A program made the translations under genes and the position numbers. Positions 34,240 to 42,597 of a DNA stretch of 64,000 bases are shown piece after piece. Position 1 is the first letter of the stretch; each line of letters starts with the position of its first letter. The notes beneath the pieces are model-generated. The model saw only the letters and a program-made list of their open reading frames with translations. It ran no database searches and was not told the origin of the DNA. The DNA is taken from positions 1,590,540 to 1,654,539 of the forward strand of contig NZ_FPCJ01000001.1 of NCBI RefSeq assembly GCF_900116565.1, read 5' to 3'. This stretch comes from Thermoflavifilum thermophilum (GTDB lineage: Bacteria > Bacteroidota > Bacteroidia > Chitinophagales > Chitinophagaceae).

Positions 34240-35304
34240 ATGAAATATTCAGCTCCTACCATAAAAGATATTGCCCGAGCATTGAATTTATCCACCTCCA
34301 CAGTATCCCGTGCATTGCGGGATAGCTACGAAATCAATCCGGCAACCAAGAAACTGGTGCTGGAATATGCAGCCAAGCTGAATTATCATCCCAACCCCAT
34401 TGCCCTGAGCCTGCGGGAACGCAGGAGTTTATCGCTGGGGGTGGTGGTGTGTGAAGTGGCCAACAGCTTCTTTTCGCAGGTAATCAACGGAGTGGAATCC
34501 ATTGCCTATGAAAAGGGTTATCAGGTAATAATTTCCCAGAGCCGGGAGTCGAGCGTCAAGGAATGGCGGGGATTGCAATACCTGGCTTCTCGCTCGGTAG
34601 ATGGTTTGCTCATGTCGCTTTCCACAGAAACCACCGACCTTAGCATGATCCGGCAGCTACATGCCCAGGGTTTGCCCATCGTGTTTTTTGATCGTGTAGC
34701 CGAGGATATTCCCACGCATAAAGTGACGGTGGATGGTTTTCAGGCATCTTACAAGGCTGTCAGTCATTTGATAGAAAATGGATATCGGCGGATAGCCATT
34801 TTAGCCAATGCGGCTTTTCTGTCTATCACCAAGGAACGACTGGCTGGGTACCAGAAGGCTCTGGCCGAGCATGGTTTACCTCTCCGGGAATCCTACATCC
34901 GGTATTGTGATCATGGGGGGATGTATTATGATGAGGTGGAATCGGCGCTTCGCAGCCTGCTTGCAGAAACACCCCGGCCCGACGCTATTTTTGCGGCTTC
35001 AGACAAGCTTACCACCAATTCATTGCGGGTGCTCCGGTTGTTACAGATCAAAATTCCCGATCAGATGGCGCTGGCTGGCTTTTCCAATTCTGAGCTTACC
35101 GAATTGCTGGATCCGCCGCTAACCGTCATCAAACAACCGGCTTTTGAGATGGGGCGCATTGCCACCGAATTGCTCCTGCAACTCATCGAAAGCAAACGGC
35201 CAGTCAAGGAATTCGAAACCCGGAAACTACAAGCCGAAGTATTGGTGCGCGCCTCCACTTTACCCCGAAAAAAACGGATTGTTCAGTATCCCACCAGCCG
35301 GTAA
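34240..35304 (+). CDS. LacI family transcriptional regulator
   Basis: 354 residues. The N-terminal helix-turn-helix reads TIKDIARALNLSTSTVSRAL, followed by the hinge segment YHPNPIALSLRERRSLSLG. A periplasmic-binding-protein-like effector domain fills the rest (LPIVFFDRV, ENGYRRIAILAN, PDAIFAASDKL). It binds a sugar or sugar derivative and controls carbohydrate genes. The 53-base gap after the GH3/serine-hydrolase gene suggests co-regulation. No clear LacI palindrome was found close by. Confidence 0.93.
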   Translation: MKYSAPTIKDIARALNLSTSTVSRALRDSYEINPATKKLVLEYAAKLNYHPNPIALSLRERRSLSLGVVVCEVANSFFSQVINGVESIAYEKGYQVIISQSRESSVKEWRGLQYLASRSVDGLLMSLSTETTDLSMIRQLHAQGLPIVFFDRVAEDIPTHKVTVDGFQASYKAVSHLIENGYRRIAILANAAFLSITKERLAGYQKALAEHGLPLRESYIRYCDHGGMYYDEVESALRSLLAETPRPDAIFAASDKLTTNSLRVLRLLQIKIPDQMALAGFSNSELTELLDPPLTVIKQPAFEMGRIATELLLQLIESKRPVKEFETRKLQAEVLVRASTLPRKKRIVQYPTSR

Positions 35305-35334
35305 GGGGGTAGCAGTGGATTCCTGAATGTCAAC

Positions 35335-35982
35335 TCAGTGAACAGCCATATTGCCCACTTCAAAAATTACTTTGTAGATTAAAAACAGGCCAAAGCAGCA
35401 AATAATGGTGCCGGAGATGCGGTTCAGCAGAATGACCTTCCGGAGCGTGAGCTTATGTCGGATTTTATCGGCCAGGGTAGCCTTGATCAGATCGGTAGTC
35501 AGCACAAAACCCAAACAGGTAACATAGAGCACCACCCGTTCATCCGGGTTGGGAAATTTCACGGTTAAGCCGGCGATGGTGGGAATCCAGAACAGCACCA
35601 CGGCTGGATTTAGGGTGTTCATCAGCAGGCCGGCAAGCCAGCTTTTCAGGTAATCCTTTTTTCCCAAAGGAGGCATTTCCTCGTCGCCGGAACCAAGGCT
35701 GGGCTTGCGGAAAAAAATGGCGTGAATGCCCATGATCAGCAGCAAAATACCGCCTCCGATGCCTATCTGGCGTTTGAAGCTTTCCAGCATCAGGATGTAT
35801 TGGCTGGCCAGGTTACCCAGCAACACAAAACTGGTGTCGCTGAACGATACACCCAGGGCAAACAATACCCCCGATTTTAAGCCGTTGTTCACGCTTTGTT
35901 TGATCAGGGCAAAAACTACCGGCCCCATTGAGATGGAGAGAAAAGCACCAATAGCCAGTCCTGTAATAAAAGCCAGCACCAT
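35335..35982 (-). CDS. LysE family translocator
   Basis: 215 residues from ATG 35982. The frame is open further upstream to 36078, but that would overlap the next gene. It shows six transmembrane helices, with the N-terminal FITGLAIGAFLSISMGPVVF and the conserved LSISMGP segment of LysE/RhtB exporters. A polar loop of about 35 residues separates the halves. The family exports amino acids or related small molecules. Substrate cannot be predicted. Probably co-transcribed with the GH3-auxin-family gene upstream. Confidence 0.85.
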   Translation of the reverse strand: MVLAFITGLAIGAFLSISMGPVVFALIKQSVNNGLKSGVLFALGVSFSDTSFVLLGNLASQYILMLESFKRQIGIGGGILLLIMGIHAIFFRKPSLGSGDEEMPPLGKKDYLKSWLAGLLMNTLNPAVVLFWIPTIAGLTVKFPNPDERVVLYVTCLGFVLTTDLIKATLADKIRHKLTLRKVILLNRISGTIICCFGLFLIYKVIFEVGNMAVH

Positions 35983-36038
35983 AAGCCATACACAATAGGC
36001 TGGGAAATTAAGAAAATCTGCGTTTTGAACGTGATCAA

Positions 36039-37580
36039 TCAGGATGGAATACGCTGGCTGCGCAGGTATTCCTCCCATTGGGCCAGCTTTTCATTTTTCA
36101 ATACCCGGGGAAACTTATTCATCCCACCTTCTTTTCCAATATGGCGGAGGAAACCAATAAAAAGCTCATTGGGCAGGATTTCCACGAAAATTTCTTTCAG
36201 GGCTGAAGCGCGTTCTACGGCATAGTCGTCGTTGAGTTCGCACAAGGTTTGGTCGAGCAAGGCTTTCACCTGTTCGGCATTCACATGGGGATTGTCAGTG
36301 CCGATATACCATTTGTGGGCAAACAGGTTCTGATATTTCATACCCGTAACGGCAAACTCGCGGATGCAGATACCCAGCTTGCGGGATACAATATCGATGG
36401 CTTTGTTCATGTTGTCGATGGACAGATGTTCGCCACAGATGCTGAGGAATTGTTTGGTACGTCCCACAATGATGATTTCGTGTTCTGCCACATCGGTAAA
36501 TCGCACCACATCTCCAATCAGGTAGCGCCAGGCTCCGGCACAGGTGCTGAGTACCACAGCATAATCCACGCCTTCTTCCACTTCATCAATCAGATAGGTG
36601 CGCGGATAGGCATGTATCAGTTCGCCGTCTTCAGTGAAATAGTTTTGGGTGAAAGGAATAAATTCGAAAAATATACCGGCATTCAGCACCAGCTTGATGC
36701 CCCGTACACCCGGCCGCGCCTGAAAACCAAAGGATCCCTCGGAAGCCATGTAGGTTTCAATAAAAGTAATAGGCTTCCCTAAGAGCCGCTTGAAGCTTTC
36801 CCGATAAGGTTCTATGGACACACCCCCATGAATATACACAGCCAGGTTAGGCCAGATCTCATGAATATGCTGCACGCCATGGTATTCCACAATGTTTTGC
36901 ATCACGATCTGTACCCAGGCCGGAATTCCGCAAATCGTGCCTACATCCCATTCCGGTGCCTTGCGTACGATGAGCCGGATACGTTGATCCCAATCAGGTT
37001 TGCTGGCAATCTTTTCTCCCGGCTTGTAAAAGGCCCGGAACCAGCGGGGAATGTTTTTGGCACTGATACCACTCATGTCTCCTTCGTAGTAATCCCCTCT
37101 TTGATTCAGAGCAGTGGTACCGCCCAGCATCAGGATACCTTTTTCGAAGGTTTTGGCCGGAAGATTGAAATTCACCATCGAATACAGCTGCTTCATACCC
37201 ACCTTGCGGATATTGCGCAGCATGTCCTTTGTGACGGGAATATGCTTGCTCGACGATTCAGAAGTGCCCGAACTGAGTGCAAAGTATGGCACCTTACCTG
37301 GCCAGGTCACGTCTGCCTGACCCTCCAGGCATTTATACCACCACCTGCGATGCATTTCGTTGTAGCTGTGAATGGGTACCGTATGCTGATATTCCTTTAC
37401 CCAGTGTGGAGAGAGCAGGATACGGGTAAATTGATAAGCTGTCCCGAATTCAGTAAACTGTGCTTTTTGCAGCAGGCGCCTGAGCACCTGCAGCTGATAG
37501 GTGCGAGGTGTACCCAGCGCGATCTGGAATTGCTTCTTGATCTGAAGTGAACGGGCAATTAAGTTTCCAATGATGGGCAT
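36039..37580 (-). CDS. GH3 auxin-responsive-promoter family protein (acyl-adenylating)
   Basis: 513 residues. The nucleotide-binding segment FALSSGTSESSSKHIPVT and later YMASEGSFGF, PRTYLIDEVEEGVDYAVVLSTCAG and GDVVRFTD are typical of plant-type GH3 acyl-acid-amido synthetases (JAR1-like). In plants these adenylate auxin or jasmonate and link them to amino acids. Bacterial homologues are common in Bacteroidota, but their substrate has not been established as far as I know. A -7 box TAAATTTG lies upstream. Cytoplasmic. Confidence 0.9.
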   Translation of the reverse strand: MPIIGNLIARSLQIKKQFQIALGTPRTYQLQVLRRLLQKAQFTEFGTAYQFTRILLSPHWVKEYQHTVPIHSYNEMHRRWWYKCLEGQADVTWPGKVPYFALSSGTSESSSKHIPVTKDMLRNIRKVGMKQLYSMVNFNLPAKTFEKGILMLGGTTALNQRGDYYEGDMSGISAKNIPRWFRAFYKPGEKIASKPDWDQRIRLIVRKAPEWDVGTICGIPAWVQIVMQNIVEYHGVQHIHEIWPNLAVYIHGGVSIEPYRESFKRLLGKPITFIETYMASEGSFGFQARPGVRGIKLVLNAGIFFEFIPFTQNYFTEDGELIHAYPRTYLIDEVEEGVDYAVVLSTCAGAWRYLIGDVVRFTDVAEHEIIIVGRTKQFLSICGEHLSIDNMNKAIDIVSRKLGICIREFAVTGMKYQNLFAHKWYIGTDNPHVNAEQVKALLDQTLCELNDDYAVERASALKEIFVEILPNELFIGFLRHIGKEGGMNKFPRVLKNEKLAQWEEYLRSQRIPS

Positions 37581-37610
37581 TTATCGTTAAGCTTAGATAG
37601 TAGGTGCGGG

Positions 37611-37618
37611 CAAATTTA
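37611..37618 (-). promoter_or_regulatory. -7 promoter box of the GH3-auxin-family gene
   Basis: TAAATTTG on the minus strand matches TAnnTTTG and lies 30 bases before the ATG at 37580. Confidence 0.45.
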
Positions 37619-37660
37619 GGGATAAAGAACGACAAAGTCCAGAACACCCCCTCCAGTATT

Positions 37661-38797
37661 TCATTCCCGATGGATGACCAGCTTTCCAGTATAGGGGCTG
37701 ATCCATGTGATGCATTTGTTCTGCCGACCGGCTGTTAACAGGAGCCGAAAAAAACTGTCGGGAGTGAAAGCTGCCGTGTGGACAACCACCACATGATCCG
37801 GAGAATGGCCTGAAAACAGAGAAAACAATTCATCAGAAGTCACCTCCCTGATTCGCCAGGAAGGTGGCTCACACCAGGAAGGGAGCGGGGGGTGCAGCGG
37901 TGAGGTGAGAATAGTACCTTGTAATTGCTGGCTTATGCATGGGGCAACAGGAGTTGGGCGGAATTTGGACGACAAACGCGATAGCCTATACACCAGTTCG
38001 ATACCCGGAAACAAATACCAACGATGATGCGGGAAATGCTTTTGTACGTAGGTTTTCATGGCCTGGAAAAAATAATACCGGTGCACTTTTGGATTGCTTC
38101 TCATGCTCCGGTATTTGAAATGCAATACTTTCCAGTCCGGGAAAAAATAGGCCTGCAATCCCTGCTGGTGGAGGCGCAGGCACAGATCGGTATCTTCACC
38201 GTAGAGAAAATAGGTTTCGTCAAATCCAGCCACCGCATCCCAGGCTTTTTTCCGGATGAGCATGCAGGCACCGCAAAGCACTTCGGCCGGTTGAACTTCA
38301 TGAGTAGACTTATCCCCGGCGTAATACCCAGCCAGCAGGCGGGAACGGGGAAAAAGATCGTCGAGCCCCAGTATTTTGCAAAGGCTGTTCCAGGGTGTAG
38401 GGAATGCCCGGCGGGCTTCCTTCAGAAACGCACCTTTGCTGTTTTGCAGGTAAGGGCCCAGGGCGTGAACCTCCGGGTGCTGATCCATAAAAATCAGTGC
38501 TCGTTGCAATCCACCGGGATCGATCAGGGTATCAGGATTCAGAAAAAGCAAATAAGTGCCTGAAGCCTGAGCTGCTGCCCGGTTGCAGGCAGCACCAAAT
38601 CCTAAGTTTCGGGTGTTCCATATCCAGGTAACCTCTGGAAAATACCTGCTCAGTGCCTGTACTTCCGGTGAAGGAGAAGCATTGTCCACCACCAGGATCT
38701 CGGCCGCTATATCCTGAACTGCTTTACGAATAGCCCACAAACAGAGCTCCAGGTAATCGGGTGTCTGGTAGTGAACCAGGATCACAGAAAGCTGCAT
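37661..38797 (-). CDS. Glycosyltransferase family 2 (rhamnosyltransferase-like)
   Basis: 378 residues from ATG 38797; the start is supported by a -7 box ending 8 bases upstream. The GT-A fold is visible: MQLSVILVHYQTPDYLELC, AEILVVDNASPS, YLLFLNPDTLID (DxD-like NPDT), and FLYGEDTDLCLRLHQ. The last 110 residues are unlike the catalytic part and may be a linker plus an unknown domain. The family transfers sugars such as rhamnose to surface glycans. Divergent from the suhB-like gene. Confidence 0.9.
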   Translation of the reverse strand: MQLSVILVHYQTPDYLELCLWAIRKAVQDIAAEILVVDNASPSPEVQALSRYFPEVTWIWNTRNLGFGAACNRAAAQASGTYLLFLNPDTLIDPGGLQRALIFMDQHPEVHALGPYLQNSKGAFLKEARRAFPTPWNSLCKILGLDDLFPRSRLLAGYYAGDKSTHEVQPAEVLCGACMLIRKKAWDAVAGFDETYFLYGEDTDLCLRLHQQGLQAYFFPDWKVLHFKYRSMRSNPKVHRYYFFQAMKTYVQKHFPHHRWYLFPGIELVYRLSRLSSKFRPTPVAPCISQQLQGTILTSPLHPPLPSWCEPPSWRIREVTSDELFSLFSGHSPDHVVVVHTAAFTPDSFFRLLLTAGRQNKCITWISPYTGKLVIHRE

Positions 38798-38805
38798 ATT
38801 CAGTT

Positions 38806-38813
38806 CAAATATA
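38806..38813 (-). promoter_or_regulatory. -7 promoter box of the GT2 gene
   Basis: TATATTTG on the minus strand matches TAnnTTTG, 8 bases before the ATG at 38797. It is part of a compact divergent promoter region with the suhB-like gene. Confidence 0.5.
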
Positions 38814-38856
38814 CACGATGAGTGTTGAGCTTTCCTGCCAAACAAGGGTAATCATC

Positions 38857-38864
38857 TATCTTTG
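38857..38864 (+). promoter_or_regulatory. -7 promoter box of the suhB-like gene, 5 bases before ATG
   Basis: TATCTTTG matches TAnnTTTG exactly and ends 5 bases before ATG 38870. Its last G would be the first base of the alternative GTG start, which favours the ATG and a leaderless mRNA. Confidence 0.5.
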
Positions 38865-38869
38865 TGGCC

Positions 38870-39640
38870 ATGTACAAGGCAGTTTTGTTAGACGCTATTC
38901 AGGCAGCAGGCCGGATTCTCCTTGAAGGGATCGGAGAGAATTTTCAGATCAGCCATAAAAGTACAGTGAATGATCTGGTTACGGAAGTGGATAAAAGATC
39001 GGAGGCTGTGATTCTGGAGAAGATTCGAAATCGCTATCCCGATCATGCCATACTCAGTGAAGAAGCCGGCTCCAGTGAACATTCGGGTACTTTTCGCTGG
39101 ATCATCGATCCGCTCGATGGTACCGTTAATTTCGCGCATCGGTTGCCTATTTGTTCGGTGTCCATAGCGCTGGAAAAGGAAGGGGAGGTGATTATGGGTG
39201 CCGTGTATAATCCTTTTCTCAATGAATTGTTTTTTGCTGAAAAAGGGCAGGGGGCGTATCTGAATGACAAGCCTATCCAGGTTTCCGCTCAGGATCAGAT
39301 CCGGCAGGCTTTTCTGGTAACGGGATTTCCTTATCAGTGGCGTGATATGCCACACGATCCGGTACAGGTGTTTGGGTATTTTATCAAACAAGGCGTGCCG
39401 GTGCGGCGGCTGGGGTCGGCTGCGATTGACCTTTGCTGGGTGGCCTGTGGGCGGTTCGATGGATATTGGGAACACCATATCCATGCCTGGGATGTGGCAG
39501 CGGGTGGGCTGATTGTGCGGGAAGCCGGTGGAAGCGTTACCGATTTTGAAGGGCAGCCCTACCGGCTTGCATCATCCAAACTGATTGCCTCCAATGGCCG
39601 AATTCATGAAGCATTGGTTCGTGCTGTACAGACGGCCTGA
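38870..39640 (+). CDS. suhB: Inositol monophosphatase family protein (SuhB-like)
   Basis: 256 residues from ATG 38870. Metal-binding motifs of the family are present: the glutamate pair in AILSEEAGSSEH, motif A WIIDPLDGTVNFAHRLP and motif B HIHAWDVAAGGLIVREAGG. The family dephosphorylates inositol-1-phosphate and related sugar phosphates; SuhB also binds RNA polymerase in E. coli. Length is typical. The real substrate in this organism is not shown by sequence. Confidence 0.92.
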   Translation: MYKAVLLDAIQAAGRILLEGIGENFQISHKSTVNDLVTEVDKRSEAVILEKIRNRYPDHAILSEEAGSSEHSGTFRWIIDPLDGTVNFAHRLPICSVSIALEKEGEVIMGAVYNPFLNELFFAEKGQGAYLNDKPIQVSAQDQIRQAFLVTGFPYQWRDMPHDPVQVFGYFIKQGVPVRRLGSAAIDLCWVACGRFDGYWEHHIHAWDVAAGGLIVREAGGSVTDFEGQPYRLASSKLIASNGRIHEALVRAVQTA

Positions 39641-39666
39641 TTATTTACCTTTTCATTTCCTGAACC

Positions 39667-40710
39667 ATGGCAGAAGAACCTCAACGCACAGAAATTTCCA
39701 CCCTGGGTGAATTCGGATTGATCGAATACCTCACCAAAAACATCGAGATCCAGAACGCCAGTACGCTGGTGGGTGTGGGCGATGATGCTGCCGTCATCGA
39801 TCATTTTGGCCGGCAAACAGTCATCAGCACCGATTTGCTCATCGAGGGCATTCACTTCGATTTATTGTACACACCTCTTAAACATCTGGGCTACAAAGCT
39901 GTGGTGGTGAACCTGTCTGATATCTACGCCATGATGGCCACACCCACCCAGCTCACCATGAGTATAGCCGTGAGCAACCGGTTCAGCGTGGAAGCGCTGA
40001 CCGAATTCTACGAAGGGGTGTACCTGGCCTGTGAACGGTATGGAGTGGATCTGGTGGGCGGTGATACTTCATCCTCCCAGAAGGGTTTTATCATTTCGGT
40101 GACGGCCATCGGAGAAGTGGCCCCCGATCAGTTTGTATGCCGAAACACAGCCCGCAAGGGCGATCTGATTTGTGTAAGCGGCGATCTGGGTGCTGCTTAT
40201 CTGGGTTTGCAGATTCTGGAAAGAGAAAAGCGGCTTTATCTGGATGATCCGAATATCCAGCCTGAATTAGAGCCTTATACCTATGTCATTGGCCGCCAAC
40301 TGAAACCCGAAGCCCGGCGCGACATTGTGGAATGGCTGCAGGAACAGAATATTCGTCCCACGGCCATGATGGATGTAAGCGATGGATTAAGCTCGGATAT
40401 CCTGCACATCTGCAAACAAAGCAATCTGGGCTGTGTGATTTATGAAGATAAAATTCCGATTGCCGAAGAAACGCGGCTGGCTGCCTATCCTTTTCAGCTT
40501 GATCCCACGGCCTGCGCATTAAATGGCGGGGAAGACTATGAACTGCTGTTTACCATTCGCCAGGAAGACTACGACAAAATCACCACCAGTGAGCAAATTA
40601 GCGTCATAGGTTATATGACGGAAATTACCGATGGAGCCCATATCATCACCAAAGGAGGTAATAAGTACAAACTGGTGGCCCAGGGCTGGAATGCTTTTCA
40701 GCAGGAATAA
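39667..40710 (+). CDS. thiL: Thiamine-monophosphate kinase
   Basis: 347 residues. The AIR-synthase-like fold shows GVGDDAAVIDHFGRQTVISTD at the N-terminus, GGDTSSS in the ATP-binding region, MMDVSDGLSSDILHI and ALNGGEDYELLFTI. All are hallmarks of ThiL, which phosphorylates thiamine monophosphate to thiamine pyrophosphate. It begins 26 bases after the suhB-like gene. The other thiamine genes are not in the window. Confidence 0.95.
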   Translation: MAEEPQRTEISTLGEFGLIEYLTKNIEIQNASTLVGVGDDAAVIDHFGRQTVISTDLLIEGIHFDLLYTPLKHLGYKAVVVNLSDIYAMMATPTQLTMSIAVSNRFSVEALTEFYEGVYLACERYGVDLVGGDTSSSQKGFIISVTAIGEVAPDQFVCRNTARKGDLICVSGDLGAAYLGLQILEREKRLYLDDPNIQPELEPYTYVIGRQLKPEARRDIVEWLQEQNIRPTAMMDVSDGLSSDILHICKQSNLGCVIYEDKIPIAEETRLAAYPFQLDPTACALNGGEDYELLFTIRQEDYDKITTSEQISVIGYMTEITDGAHIITKGGNKYKLVAQGWNAFQQE

Positions 40711-40711
40711 A

Positions 40712-41605
40712 TCAGGCCGGGTAGAACGAAGCAAGGATTTTTTTCCCTTTGTTTTTCCATTTCACTCTGGAAGGTAAGCGCGGCGCATCAAGGGGCCCGG
40801 TAAAAGGTTCGCCCCTGTGCAGGTAATAGCGGGTGAATGTGCTGGAGGTCATGCCCCATTTGCGGATGAAAGTATAATAGCCCTTGTTTTTGCGAATCCG
40901 TTTTGTGCTCTTCGATCCGAAATGATAGACCCGACTGGCCGATAATCCCTTGAAGTAACGCACCCCGGCTTGCCAGAGCTTCATCGAGAAATCGGGATCG
41001 GAATACATACCCGGCGAAAACTCAATGCTATAGCCCCCCACCAGATCCCATACATTGCGGTGTATAACATTCGGTGGCCAGGTAGCGCCCAACCAGTCGG
41101 GTTTTTGGAATGTGGCATACTGAGCCAGCAGCTCCTGTTTGCGAAAATGAGCGGGATCGCTGCCAAAGTTGGCTTGTATGGCGCAGTTGCTCGAAGCAAC
41201 AGGCTCCAGCGCCGTACACGAAAGAAAGAAAAAGCAATCCGGAAGCTGCTGGATTTCCTCCCACAGCACCCGATCCCAATCGGGGCATACATACATGTCG
41301 TCGTTTAGATAGACGATAAAATCCGTTTGTACCAAAGGCCGGGCAGCATTTAAAGCATAGCACACCCCAATGTTGCTCGATGAATACGTATAGTCTATAT
41401 CCGTCTGTTGTTTGACCCATTCCAGGGTGCCATCTGTTCCTTCGTTGATATGGACAATGATTTGATGCGGGAAAGTTGAATGTTGGCGAATGCTTTCAAT
41501 GCATAGCTGGAGATAAGGAAGATTGTTCCATGTGGGAATGAGGATGGAAAATAGACAAGCAGAAGATTTTGAAACGGTTCGTTGATCGGAAATCATAAAC
41601 GGCAT
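40712..41605 (-). CDS. Glycosyltransferase family 2
   Basis: 297 residues from ATG 41605 (a TTG two codons upstream is also in frame). GT-A features are FSILIPTWNNLPYLQLCIESI, the nucleotide-sugar segment IIVHINEGTDGT, and the metal-binding VYLNDDMYVCPDWD. The C-terminus is basic (PSRVKWKNKGKK). The acceptor is unknown; a role in cell-surface glycan synthesis is likely. Its stop lies one base from the convergent thiL stop. Confidence 0.88.
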   Translation of the reverse strand: MPFMISDQRTVSKSSACLFSILIPTWNNLPYLQLCIESIRQHSTFPHQIIVHINEGTDGTLEWVKQQTDIDYTYSSSNIGVCYALNAARPLVQTDFIVYLNDDMYVCPDWDRVLWEEIQQLPDCFFFLSCTALEPVASSNCAIQANFGSDPAHFRKQELLAQYATFQKPDWLGATWPPNVIHRNVWDLVGGYSIEFSPGMYSDPDFSMKLWQAGVRYFKGLSASRVYHFGSKSTKRIRKNKGYYTFIRKWGMTSSTFTRYYLHRGEPFTGPLDAPRLPSRVKWKNKGKKILASFYPA

Positions 41606-41814
41606 GTTCAACGGAATTGCGTTTCAAAGTTAACATGATTTGCTCCACCCAATCCCCGATCCATCGGATAAACAATATTATTCCTCATTTTTCGTTTTCC
41701 AATTTCAATACAGGCTATTTTTCAAAACCCGCATTTTTGCTTCCCCTTTCTACTTGTGCAGTTTGATTGCATAGGACTTACTGACCTTTGTCTTTCATGT
41801 AAATTTCATACACT
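41606..41814. other. Intergenic region with a divergent start
   Basis: 209 bases, AT-rich with several short T-runs, between the minus-strand GT2 gene and the plus-strand membrane/coiled-coil gene. A TTTG (41762-41765) and a partial -7 box GACCTTTG (41783-41790) could drive the plus-strand pair. No RNA gene or coding frame was recognised. Confidence 0.3.
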
Positions 41815-42570
41815 ATGGAAAATATCACAATCTCTGTCATTGCCTTAATCTTCGCGCTTGCAGCCTTGATTTTGATTATTGTCGTCTTTTTCCGGCATAC
41901 GATGAAAGAGAGGCTGGAAGTTGCTGCTCCTACGCCAACGCCGCAGCCCGAAACACATCCATCCAATGGCCAGGCCATTCCGGCCACCAAAGATGCGGTT
42001 CCTGCTGAGCAATCCACATCAGATCAAGTACAGGAACAAACCCCGAAGGACAATGCTCAGTCTCAACCACCCAAATTTGAGCAAAACGGATCATTGTCCG
42101 ATCATCTTTCAACCCAGGAGAAGATCCACGATTTGCTGACAAAGAGTTATCGGGAAGAGGGTTATCAGACGGCTGTTCGGTTAGGATCGTCGGATTATAA
42201 ATGGACGCGCATGGAAGAGCTGGTGGGGCGGGTGTTGTTGTTGGTTGATCAGGAAATAAGTAGATACAAAGAACTCAAAGAATCAACAGAAAAGCTTGCC
42301 CGGTCCAGGCGGGCGGAAGGTTATATTTCGCTGGCCGAGAATCTCGATCAGCAAGCAGAGTTATATCAAAGAGAATTTGAAAGGACAATGGAATTGAAAA
42401 AGAAAGGCGTAGCCATCATCCAGCAAATTCGCGAACATAAGATTGATCCTGACATGCCCCATGAACCCAATCAGGCGGACTATAATCCGTTTTATGTGAT
42501 GCTCACCTCTTTTGAAAATGGTTTTCAGGAAGGAATTGTGGAAATCAGCCGGGCTCAAAGTATTGCATAA
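41815..42570 (+). CDS. Membrane-anchored coiled-coil protein of unknown function
   Basis: 251 residues. One N-terminal transmembrane helix (about 6-26) is followed by a Pro/Gln/Thr-rich linker (36-95) and a helical domain (100-250) with probable coiled coils (ISRYKELKESTEKLARSRRA, DQQAELYQREFERTMELKKK). No catalytic motif was recognised. The DUF4407-like gene begins 27 bases downstream, and the two are probably co-transcribed and may form a membrane complex. Confidence 0.75.
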   Translation: MENITISVIALIFALAALILIIVVFFRHTMKERLEVAAPTPTPQPETHPSNGQAIPATKDAVPAEQSTSDQVQEQTPKDNAQSQPPKFEQNGSLSDHLSTQEKIHDLLTKSYREEGYQTAVRLGSSDYKWTRMEELVGRVLLLVDQEISRYKELKESTEKLARSRRAEGYISLAENLDQQAELYQREFERTMELKKKGVAIIQQIREHKIDPDMPHEPNQADYNPFYVMLTSFENGFQEGIVEISRAQSIA

Positions 42571-42597
42571 AAAGGTTAAACATAAATCTGCTATCCT

